Source: an uncultured beta proteobacterium
Lineage (GTDB): Bacteria > Pseudomonadota > Gammaproteobacteria > Burkholderiales > Burkholderiaceae_C
Assembly (NCBI GenBank): GCA_903914985.1
Contig: CAIWRE010000140.1
Coordinates: forward strand, 1-5,358
Length of the DNA stretch: 5,358 nucleotides
Direction: 5' to 3'
The stretch's first letter is position 1. Each line of letters begins with the position of its first letter. Under the pieces are notes generated by a model. The model ran no database searches. It was not told the DNA's origin and was given only the letters and a program-made list of their open reading frames with translations. The position numbers were made by a program, and so were the translations under genes. Shown here in pieces: positions 1-5,358 of this stretch.

Positions 1-608
1 GCTCCCAATTGAGCTGCTTCCCGCGCAGCCACTTCTTTTTCAAGCAAGAACTCGGCAAATTCCTGTTCCGGCGTTTTGACACCGGGCTTTTTGCTGGGGT
101 CGGGTACCAGACCCTTTAAGAAAGCGATGCGTTTGATCAGCTCCGACACCGCCTGCAGGGCCAGCAGCACCATGCCAACCGGTAGCAAGGCAAACACCGG
201 CCAGCGAATCAGGCCGCCCGCGTTGGAAGAGACTTCTTGCGTCACGTAGGCATTGATCACCAACGGCAGGGCCAGTTTGGTGATCATGTAGGTAAAGGGC
301 AGCAAAAACACGCAAATGCCCACTATATCGATCCAAATCTGGGTGCGCTTGGAGAAGCGACCGGAGACGACATCGATCTTCACATGTTCCTGGCGCAACA
401 GGGTATAGCCCGAGGCCAGCAGAAACACGGCAGCAAACAGGTACCACTGCACCTCCAGGAAAGCATTGGAGCTCATGTTGAAGGCTTTGCGCATGATGGC
501 GTTGCCAGTACTGATCAGCACCGCTGCGAGCACCAGCCAGGCCACCCAGCGGCCCATCCATTCGCTCAGCCGGTCAATGCGTTTGGACAGTGAAAGTAGG
601 AAATTCAT
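1..608 (-). CDS. dctQ: TRAP transporter small permease subunit, DctQ family (3' end cut by window edge)
   Basis: This is the small membrane subunit of a tripartite (TRAP) transporter, which works in the inner membrane with a large DctM permease and a periplasmic binding protein to import organic acids or related solutes; the substrate cannot be read from this subunit. My translation from the ATG at 608 gives 202 uninterrupted codons up to base 1, with no stop. Four hydrophobic segments are visible at about residues 21-38, 54-71, 92-112 and 134-155, the usual DctQ topology. Family-like signatures are SSNAFLEVQWYLFAAVFLLA (residues 46-65) and EHVKIDV (74-80). A charged tail of at least 45 residues follows the last helix. 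The start is supported by GGAG at 618-615, six bases upstream. nhaD lies 119 bases upstream on the same strand; dctM is expected just beyond the left edge. The family call is firm, the symbol generic. Confidence 0.88.
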   Translation of the reverse strand, partial: MNFLLSLSKRIDRLSEWMGRWVAWLVLAAVLISTGNAIMRKAFNMSSNAFLEVQWYLFAAVFLLASGYTLLRQEHVKIDVVSGRFSKRTQIWIDIVGICVFLLPFTYMITKLALPLVINAYVTQEVSSNAGGLIRWPVFALLPVGMVLLALQAVSELIKRIAFLKGLVPDPSKKPGVKTPEQEFAEFLLEKEVAAREAAQLG

Positions 609-654
609 CGTTCGCTCCAATCCGGGATATGGAAATTTTTTTAGGTTTTTCAGG

Positions 655-723
655 GTGCTTAGCCTAACCTGCAATGGAAGGAAATCCACCCTGTAAAGGG
701 CGAGTCCCGCCTAGGGTTAGCAC
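655..723. repeat. imperfect inverted repeat between nhaD and dctQ
   Basis: Arms at 655-666 (GTGCTTAGCCTA) and 712-723 (TAGGGTTAGCAC) pair at 10 of 12 positions around a 45-base interior. The interior holds two small hairpins: CCCT-GTAA-AGGG at 689-700, and a GGCG/CGCC stem at 699-702 and 708-711. The two overlap and could not form together. The structure begins five bases past the nhaD stop codon. Neither strand has a U-tract directly after the stem, so it does not look like a standard intrinsic terminator. It may be an mRNA-end or processing structure, or chance. The rest of the 609-727 gap holds an AT-rich block (T7 at 636-642) and the dctQ ribosome binding site; I see no convincing promoter there. 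Confidence 0.35.
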
Positions 724-727
724 GGAG

Positions 728-2011
728 TCAATGGAGCCACCGGTATTGGGCAAGGTACACCAGTGCACCCGCCAGGTATCCGGCCAGGGCCAGCGCGCTG
801 GTTTTGCGCAGATAGCCCATGAAGTCCATGCGTTCCAGACCCATCGCAGCGACGCCTGCCGCCGAGCCGATGATCAAAATGGAGCCCCCCGTACCTGCGC
901 AATAGGCCATAAATTCCCACAAAAAGTGGTCGGCTGGGTACCGCGCCAGGTCGTACATACCCATGGACGCGGCGACCAGCGGAACGTTGTCCACCACCGC
1001 GCTGGCCAGGCCGATGACCAGCACGATCAGGTCCAATCGCCCCACGCTAGCGTCCAGCCAGTGGGCAAGCGCCGCCAGCACGTGGCTGTGCTCCAACACA
1101 GCCACCGCCAGCAAAATGCCGATAAAAAACACAATGGAACCCATGTCGATGCGAGCCAGAGCGCTCACCAGGGTCAGATGGCGCTTTTGCTCCTCGTCTT
1201 TGCGGCGGTGCATCAGGTCCGCCACCATCCACAACACCCCCAAGCCCAGCAAAATGCCCAAAAACGGGGGCAAATGGGTCAGGGCTTTGAACACGGGCAC
1301 CAACACCAAAGTGGCCAGGCCCACGGCCAGAACCACGGTGCGCTCAAAAGGAGTGGTGGTCAGCACGTCACTCGGGTCCGCCTTCGCTGGCGCCACCACC
1401 GCGCGCTGACCCGCAAGCCAAGCCGCCACGAACAAGGGCACCAGCAAATTAACAATGGAGGCCAAAAACACGCCTTGCATAATGGCCCGCGTAGTCACCT
1501 GCCCCCCGATCCAGAGCATCGTGGTGGTTACGTCGCCAATGGGTGTCCATGCGCCGCCCGCATTGGCGGCAATAACGATCAGCCCGGCGAAAGTGAGCCG
1601 GTCCTGCCGCTCAGCCAGCAGACGTTTCATGAGGGACACCATCACAATCGTCGTGGTCAGGTTGTCCAGAATCGCACTCAAAAAGAAAGTAAACAAGCCC
1701 ACCAGCCACATCAAATGAGACAGGCGGCGGGTTTGAATGGCCGTGGTCAGCACCTCAAAACCGTCGTGCGCGTCAATCACTTCCACAATGGCCATGGCCG
1801 CAATCAGAAAAAATACGATTTGCGCTGTTCCTACCAGCGAGTCGCTCAGCTCTCGATTGACCGCCGTGGCATCACCGGCCAGCAGGGCATAGGCGGTCCA
1901 CAACAGGCCAGCGCCCAGCAACGCGGTGGCCGATTTGTTCACCCTCAGCGGTCCCTCCAGCGCGATGGCCAGGTAGGCAAGTACAAATATAGAAGTGAGA
2001 ACCAGAGTCAT
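728..2011 (-). CDS. nhaD: NhaD-type Na+/H+ antiporter
   Basis: This is an inner-membrane antiporter that exchanges cytoplasmic Na+ (or Li+) for external H+, serving sodium and pH homeostasis. The 427-residue protein is hydrophobic throughout, with roughly a dozen membrane segments. Signature motifs of the NhaD family in the ion transporter superfamily are present: LDNLTTTIVM at residues 115-124, ANAGGAWTPIGDVTTTMLWI at 149-168, DNVPLVAASMGMY at 341-353, and the Gly/Ser-rich CAGTGGSILIIGSAAGVAAM at 371-390. Two Asp-Asn pairs (116-117 and 341-342) sit in matching places in the two halves, as expected for an inverted-repeat ion transporter fold. The length fits the family. The ATG at 2011 is the natural start because it opens straight into the first membrane helix, but only a poor Shine-Dalgarno (AGCCTACCT) precedes it. 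The gene diverges from the pil operon and is followed co-directionally by a TRAP permease gene. No damage is visible. Confidence 0.93.
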   Translation of the reverse strand: MTLVLTSIFVLAYLAIALEGPLRVNKSATALLGAGLLWTAYALLAGDATAVNRELSDSLVGTAQIVFFLIAAMAIVEVIDAHDGFEVLTTAIQTRRLSHLMWLVGLFTFFLSAILDNLTTTIVMVSLMKRLLAERQDRLTFAGLIVIAANAGGAWTPIGDVTTTMLWIGGQVTTRAIMQGVFLASIVNLLVPLFVAAWLAGQRAVVAPAKADPSDVLTTTPFERTVVLAVGLATLVLVPVFKALTHLPPFLGILLGLGVLWMVADLMHRRKDEEQKRHLTLVSALARIDMGSIVFFIGILLAVAVLEHSHVLAALAHWLDASVGRLDLIVLVIGLASAVVDNVPLVAASMGMYDLARYPADHFLWEFMAYCAGTGGSILIIGSAAGVAAMGLERMDFMGYLRKTSALALAGYLAGALVYLAQYRWLH

Positions 2012-2090
2012 AGGTAGGCTTTTTGTGACGTAGAAGTGCCGTGGTTACCATGTTAGAGCAGTGCGGGGACGGTGAGTTCGGCCCACCGTT

Positions 2091-2122
2091 GTCACCATTG
2101 TCCAGGACCTGGCCATAGTGAC
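2091..2122. promoter_or_regulatory. possible operator: dyad with CCAGGACCTGG core and GTCAC/GTGAC ends
   Basis: The core CCAGG-A-CCTGG (2102-2112) is a perfect odd dyad. It is flanked by GTCAC (2091-2095) and GTGAC (2118-2122), which are reverse complements of each other. The two arms align about the same centre with one base of offset. A near-copy of the right arm, CCATAG(G)TGAC, recurs at 2131-2141 after CCATAGTGAC at 2113-2122. The one-base centre rules out a simple RNA hairpin using the full core, so a protein-binding DNA site is the better reading. I cannot name the regulator. Confidence 0.35.
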
Positions 2123-2162
2123 TATCGTTTCCATAGGTGACACAATTTTCAACGGCATTAGT

Positions 2163-2168
2163 TACAAT
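2163..2168 (+). promoter_or_regulatory. possible -10 box for the pil operon
   Basis: TACAAT matches the sigma-70 -10 consensus at five of six positions and lies 51 bases before the pilV start, which would leave a leader of about 45 bases. At a 17-base spacing the -35 would be ACACAA, a poor match; GTGACA at 2137-2142 is a better hexamer, but a 20-base spacer is too long. If the promoter is real it probably depends on an activator. It is the best candidate for the pil operon that I could find. Confidence 0.3.
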
Positions 2169-2219
2169 GAACCTCAGACAACCGGCCTGAAGCGTTCGAC
2201 CAGCTAACCAGACTCATCG

Positions 2220-2702
2220 ATGTACAAACACCCGCCACCCTTGATCCAGCAGCGTGGTGTCGCTTTGCTTGAAGTGATGATTGCCTTTCTCTTGTTGTCC
2301 ATTGGACTTCTGGGTTTTTCCGCCCTGCAAGTGCGCACGGTCAAGGCCACACAGAGCAGTTTGCAGCGCACCAGTGCCACCAACTTGGCTCTCAACATCC
2401 TGGAGTCCATGCGCGCAAATAAAGTGGCCGCCACAAACCTCAGTCTGCCCTATAACCAACCTGCAAATACCTGTACCTACACAGTTCCCGGATCTCCTAC
2501 CTTGGCGCAAAACGACTTTGACAACTGGTTCAAGTCCGTCAAAAAAGCGCTTGGAAACGTTCCGTCCACTTGCGCGGACATTACCTGCACGGATGCTGCG
2601 AGCGCGACTCCGGGCATGTGTACCGTGAATATTTATTGGGACGATAGCCGTGCATTAGGCGGCAGCACGACCCAATCGGTTCAGTTGGTAGGCCGTCTAT
2701 GA
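2220..2702 (+). CDS. pilV: minor pilin PilV (type IV pilus modification protein)
   Basis: PilV is a minor pilin that enters the inner-membrane priming complex for type IV pilus assembly and ends up near the pilus tip with PilW, PilX and PilY1. The 160-residue protein has a 13-residue leader ending QQRG, then VALLEVMIAFLLLSIGLLGF. The prepilin peptidase would cut after G13, putting Glu at mature position 5 (E18), as in classical pilins. The amphipathic segment after it, through NLALNILESMRAN (residues 55-67), matches the PilV pattern, as does the C-terminal VNIYWDD (136-142). Four cysteines (85, 118, 123, 134) could form disulphides in the periplasm. The ATG at 2220 is the only start before the cleavage site in this frame, which is closed upstream by TAA at 2205. 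It lacks a good Shine-Dalgarno. It is the first gene of the operon and overlaps pilW by four bases. Confidence 0.9.
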   Translation: MYKHPPPLIQQRGVALLEVMIAFLLLSIGLLGFSALQVRTVKATQSSLQRTSATNLALNILESMRANKVAATNLSLPYNQPANTCTYTVPGSPTLAQNDFDNWFKSVKKALGNVPSTCADITCTDAASATPGMCTVNIYWDDSRALGGSTTQSVQLVGRL

Positions 2703-3697
2703 GACGAGTTTCAGCAGGCCAGGCAAGTCAGTCGCGCCGTTTGCAATCTGGCCTCTCGATGATTGAGGTGATGATTGCGCTGACCTTGGGCCTGGTGGCC
2801 GTGGGCGGTGCCACGGTCATTTATCTGAGCAATCGCCAGTCCTATGCCATGGTGGAAAGTGTTGCCCGCTTGGAGGAGAACGCCCGGTTTGCGGTGGACC
2901 TGCTCTCGCGTGACATCCGAGAGGCAGGCAATTCGGTCTGCGGAGGGGCTTTGATAAGCACCAATCTCGTTACGGCAACCAATACCTGGGCGACATGGGA
3001 GCGGGGCTTGGTGGGTGATGTACTCAGCCCCTCACCGTCAGCAGGACTCACAATTGCCGCGCCAACCGGATCTACGGCGCAAGTTGCCGGCACCGGTTCC
3101 CTGCTGGTCTGGAGTGGAAGTGCGGCAGGCACACCGGTCCAAATTACCGCCCATGACCCGGTCGCCAAAACATTTACCACCAGCGGGAATTCCGGCTACA
3201 AGGCAAGTGACGTGGTAGTCGCCTGCGACGGGTCTCAATTGCTGACTGTTGAGCTCCCGTCCGACGCTTCGGGCACGATGGTGACTTACACCGATGTACC
3301 ACCATCGCGCAGCCCCCAACTCAACGCCGGAGGTTACCTGAACCCCCTGACGGCGCACATTTGGTACATCGGCAGCAGCACCACACAGAACGGTGCAAAA
3401 GCGCTGCGTCGCTTGACCATCGATAAATCGGGCTCCTGGGGGAGCGACAACGATGAAATGGTGACCGGAGTTTCGGGGCTGAAACTCACTTACCTGCTCG
3501 CCAATGCGGCAGGTGTGCCGACCGCGACGGACTACCAGAATGCCACGGCGGTTGGTACGCAATGGCCTCTCGTATCGGCGGTGCGGCTGACATTAACTTT
3601 TGAGAATTCGGACAAAGCAGGGTCTACCGGCAGCGCAGCCACGGCGATCCAGTATGAGGTGCCGATGACGGCCAATATCAAAGTGCGCGTGCCATGA
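2699..3697 (+). CDS. pilW: minor pilin PilW (type IV pilus assembly protein)
   Basis: PilW is a large minor pilin that joins PilV and PilX in the tip and priming complex of the type IV pilus. The 332-residue protein carries an 18-residue basic leader ending QSG, then LSMIEVMIALTLGLVAVGGA; cleavage after G18 gives Glu at mature position 5 (E23). The stretch ARLEENARFAVDLLSRDIRE (residues 56-75) is a family hallmark. The C-terminal part has MVTGVSGLKLTYLL (254-267) and QWPLVSAVRLTLTF (288-301), the beta-strand pattern of the PilW domain. The middle, about 80-250, is Ser/Thr/Gly-rich and probably variable. There are two cysteines, C81 and C176. ATG overlaps the pilV stop in ATGA, so translation is probably coupled; a weak GGTAGG lies upstream. 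The gene overlaps pilX in the same way. Confidence 0.9.
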   Translation: MRRVSAGQASQSRRLQSGLSMIEVMIALTLGLVAVGGATVIYLSNRQSYAMVESVARLEENARFAVDLLSRDIREAGNSVCGGALISTNLVTATNTWATWERGLVGDVLSPSPSAGLTIAAPTGSTAQVAGTGSLLVWSGSAAGTPVQITAHDPVAKTFTTSGNSGYKASDVVVACDGSQLLTVELPSDASGTMVTYTDVPPSRSPQLNAGGYLNPLTAHIWYIGSSTTQNGAKALRRLTIDKSGSWGSDNDEMVTGVSGLKLTYLLANAAGVPTATDYQNATAVGTQWPLVSAVRLTLTFENSDKAGSTGSAATAIQYEVPMTANIKVRVP

Positions 3698-4341
3698 AGC
3701 AATACCCCTCTCCAGCCGGGGCGTCGACGCAACGGGGCGTGGCTCTGATCGTGGTGCTCGTGATGGTGTTGATGGTCACCATGCTCGGCATCGCCGGTGT
3801 GCGCAGTCTTGTGATGCAAGAGCGCATGTCAACCAACAGCATGGACCGCACCTTGGCGCTTCAGTCTGCGGAGCGCGTGCTGCGCCAAGCGGAAGACCTT
3901 GCTCTTGCCCAATCCAGAGCAACGCCCCCCAACATTGACTTTACGGCTGCCTCACCAATCAATGGCACGTTTAGTCCTGCAGCCGGCGCTTGCACGACAT
4001 CGCCCCCGACAGATAACTCACCTTGTACCGTAGAAGGCCTCTGCTCGCAGCCGTCACCGGGTTGCACGCCACGATGGAATGACTCCACGTTTGTCAGATG
4101 GAAAACCGTGACTTCGACGAAGCCTGGTTCGGCGGCTTCGGCGTCAGTCGATTCGGATGCCACCTTGTCTGTAGCCCTACAGCAGCAATACATCATTGAA
4201 TACCTTGGCACCCAGTTCGCCTGTGCGTCAGACCCGACCGCTCCCTTTGCTTGCAAGTTGTATCGGATTACTGTTCGTACCAACGCTGGCAATTCGGATC
4301 GCGCCCTGGTCATGTTGCAGTCTACGTTTTTGGCGCAGTAG
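3694..4341 (+). CDS. pilX: minor pilin PilX (type IV pilus assembly protein)
   Basis: PilX is a minor pilin of the type IV pilus priming and tip complex, thought to help bridge the other minor pilins to PilY1. The 215-residue protein has a 15-residue leader ending TQRG, then VALIVVLVMVLMVTMLGIAG. Mature position 5 is Val (V20), not Glu, which fits the PilX N-terminal family better than ordinary pilins. The stretch QERMSTNSMDRTLALQSAER (residues 42-61) is the diagnostic PilX motif. The C-terminal YRITVRTNAGNSDRALVMLQ (190-209) is the expected final strand pair. Six cysteines (100, 111, 117, 124, 177, 187) suggest a disulphide-stabilised head. Its ATG overlaps the pilW stop in ATGA and has no visible Shine-Dalgarno, so it likely depends on coupling to pilW. 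It ends 25 bases before pilY1. Confidence 0.9.
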   Translation: MKQYPSPAGASTQRGVALIVVLVMVLMVTMLGIAGVRSLVMQERMSTNSMDRTLALQSAERVLRQAEDLALAQSRATPPNIDFTAASPINGTFSPAAGACTTSPPTDNSPCTVEGLCSQPSPGCTPRWNDSTFVRWKTVTSTKPGSAASASVDSDATLSVALQQQYIIEYLGTQFACASDPTAPFACKLYRITVRTNAGNSDRALVMLQSTFLAQ

Positions 4342-4354
4342 TTTATAAATTTAC

Positions 4355-4358
4355 GGAG
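4355..4358 (+). promoter_or_regulatory. ribosome binding site of pilY1
   Basis: GGAG lies eight bases before the ATG at 4367 inside an AT-rich spacer. It is the only good Shine-Dalgarno in the pil operon, whereas pilW and pilX rely on overlapping start and stop codons. It fixes the pilY1 start and suggests that pilY1 is translated independently of pilX. Confidence 0.75.
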
Positions 4359-4366
4359 AAATACGA

Positions 4367-5358
4367 ATGAATCCAATTCAGTTATTTCATGTTATTAATA
4401 AAAATATACGGCTTTACTTTGCCTGCCTGGCCCTGTCCGTTATTCAACTAGTGCATATGGATGCAAAAGCTGCAATTTTGGGGGTTTCCCCTGAAACCGC
4501 TGCGCCTGTACATGCAGCTCAAGGCACAGCGCCGTTGGTACTGCTGACGGTGGCACGCGACCACACATTGTCGTTTCCCGCGTATAACGATATGAGTGAT
4601 CTCAATGGCGATGGCGTTATTGATTACCGGTTTAACAATAAGTTTACTTACCTTGGATTGTTCAATTCCAATTATTGTTACACCTATCTGAGGACTGCCA
4701 ACATAAACAATGATTACTTTACACCTTCAGCGCGAGCCAACCCAATCAACGATATTGCAGCAAATCCTGGTGGCTGCCTTCAAACAAGCCCACGTACATT
4801 ATGGAGCGGAAACTGGCTGAATTACATGACTACCAGCCGCTTGGATGCGATGCGTGTGGCCCTGTATGGCGGCTATCGCGAGAAGGACGATGTTACGGGA
4901 GTTGAGCCACGAACTATATTGCGCAGAGCTTACATTCCACAAGACGGCCATGCCTGGGGTAAACAGTATGAAACTTCGGTTGCAACAATCGGCGGACTTA
5001 AGAATCTTTACTATAGTGGTTACACACTTTCAAATTACGCGCCGTTCGATGACCCGGGCAAAGATGGTGTCACACAGCTGTACCATTTATTCGGCAATTT
5101 GACCTCTACGGTAGATCCCGATGGAACTTTTAACGTGGGTCAGTCATTTACTGGAACGCCCCCCAGTTGGAGAAATAATGATATATTTATACCGCTGGTT
5201 GCGGCCGAAAATAACGGACTAACTGGACGATCAACACGTATCGTTGATGACGTTGGGCAATCCTGTTTCAACCTGAATATTTGCAGCCAAAATTACCCGC
5301 CGCTATTGCGTGTGGTTGAGAAGTCGGGAAACCCAGTTTGGCGTTGGGCCTCGTCTGA
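4367..5358 (+). CDS. pilY1: type IV pilus tip protein PilY1, PilC/PilY family (N-terminal 330 codons; 3' end cut by window edge)
   Basis: PilY1 is a large exported protein, commonly over 1000 residues, that caps or decorates the type IV pilus, promotes pilus extension and acts in surface adhesion and sensing. I translated it from the ATG at 4367; the frame stays open to base 5358, and the TGA in the last three bases is out of frame. Residues 1-35 look like a Sec signal peptide: K12 and R15, a hydrophobic stretch at about 16-29, and an AKA-A cleavage site at 35/36. Family-like motifs follow: APLVLLTVARDHTLSFPAYN (55-74), DLNGDGVID (78-86), WSGNWLNYMTTSRLDAMR (146-163), RRAYIPQDGHAWGKQYE (186-202), and PPLLRVVEKS...VWRWASS (311-330). 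DLNGDGVID resembles an EF-hand-like calcium loop. No DxSxS metal site of a von Willebrand A domain appears in the visible part. The gene is clearly richer in A+T than nhaD, with rarer codons such as ATA, AGA and TTA. The C-terminal beta-propeller domain lies outside the window. Confidence 0.9.
   Translation, partial: MNPIQLFHVINKNIRLYFACLALSVIQLVHMDAKAAILGVSPETAAPVHAAQGTAPLVLLTVARDHTLSFPAYNDMSDLNGDGVIDYRFNNKFTYLGLFNSNYCYTYLRTANINNDYFTPSARANPINDIAANPGGCLQTSPRTLWSGNWLNYMTTSRLDAMRVALYGGYREKDDVTGVEPRTILRRAYIPQDGHAWGKQYETSVATIGGLKNLYYSGYTLSNYAPFDDPGKDGVTQLYHLFGNLTSTVDPDGTFNVGQSFTGTPPSWRNNDIFIPLVAAENNGLTGRSTRIVDDVGQSCFNLNICSQNYPPLLRVVEKSGNPVWRWASS

Larger units (their letters stand above)
2012..2219. 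promoter_or_regulatory. divergent intergenic control region of nhaD and pilVWXY1
   Basis: This 208-base gap must carry the start signals for both nhaD (leftward) and pilV (rightward). No credible gene lies in it. GTGAC or its complement GTCAC occurs four times: 2025-2029, 2091-2095 (inverted), 2118-2122 and 2137-2141. By chance about 0.4 would be expected in this length. Other elements are a 6-bp stem, ACGGTG/CACCGT, at 2069-2074 and 2084-2089, and an odd dyad TGGT-T-ACCA at 2042-2050. For nhaD the best -10 I find is a weak TAACAT on the minus strand near 2053. No clear -35 box is visible for either direction. This is a control region by position; the individual sites are inference. Confidence 0.5.

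Noticed and set aside
631..650. The T-rich tract as the U-tract of an intrinsic terminator after nhaD
   Set aside because: nhaD is read from the minus strand, where this tract becomes A-rich RNA, so it cannot serve as a terminator U-tract for nhaD.
40..696. Open frames at 40-561 (-), 237-593 (+) and 466-696 (+)
   Set aside because: They overlap the DctQ-type permease, which reads without interruption on the minus strand from 608 with four membrane helices and a ribosome binding site. The other frames show no family features.
674..2017. A 447-codon plus-strand open frame covering all of nhaD
   Set aside because: It is exactly antisense to nhaD, is extremely rich in His, Gln and Arg, has no recognisable motif or hydrophobic core, and the opposite strand encodes an intact transporter. 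It is a by-product of the codon bias of nhaD.
2069..2089. The hairpin ACGGTG/CACCGT as a terminator between the divergent genes
   Set aside because: Both flanking genes start, not end, at this gap, and no T-tract follows the stem on either strand.
2220..4341. The three prepilin genes as type II secretion pseudopilins (GspI/J/K) instead of PilV/W/X
   Set aside because: The PilW RLEENARF-type motif, the PilX QERMSTNSMDR motif, the gene order and the adjacent pilY1 all point to the type IV pilus set.
4845..5102. An 85-codon plus-strand open frame inside pilY1
   Set aside because: It lies in another frame within the PilY1 coding region, which has clear conserved motifs across the same bases.
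5356..5358. TGA at the last three bases as a possible end of pilY1
   Set aside because: In the PilY1 frame the final codons are TCG TCT followed by an incomplete GA, so this TGA is out of frame and the gene continues past the window.

Overview
The window reads as chromosomal DNA from a betaproteobacterium, most likely Burkholderiales and Comamonadaceae-like. The basis is resemblance of the encoded proteins to remembered family members and a moderately high GC content in most genes; no search was run. There is no sign of an insertion sequence, phage, CRISPR array, tRNA or rRNA.

Layout: two genes point left and four point right, away from a 208-base shared intergenic region (2012-2219). On the minus strand, nhaD (728-2011) encodes an NhaD-type Na+/H+ antiporter. 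It is followed after 119 bases by the start of a DctQ-type TRAP transporter small permease (608 down to the left edge, incomplete). On the plus strand, pilV (2220-2702), pilW (2699-3697) and pilX (3694-4341) are joined by 4-base ATGA overlaps. After 25 bases comes pilY1 (from 4367), whose first 330 codons are present before the right edge cuts it.

How the genes work together: PilV, PilW and PilX are minor pilins with class III prepilin leaders. PilY1 is the large secreted type IV pilus protein associated with the pilus tip. Together they form the priming and tip complex for type IV pilus assembly, which supports adhesion, twitching and DNA uptake. The two leftward genes are both membrane transport genes. 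TRAP transporters are usually driven by a sodium gradient and NhaD expels sodium, so a link through sodium energetics is possible but not shown.

Most of the window is conventional. The points that deserve a second look are a cluster of GTGAC/GTCAC half-sites and a dyad in the divergent promoter region, the lack of a fimT/fimU-like gene in front of pilV, the sharp AT-rich trough at the start of pilY1, an N-terminal calcium-loop-like motif in PilY1, and a TRAP permease gene preceded by nhaD rather than by a solute-binding protein gene.
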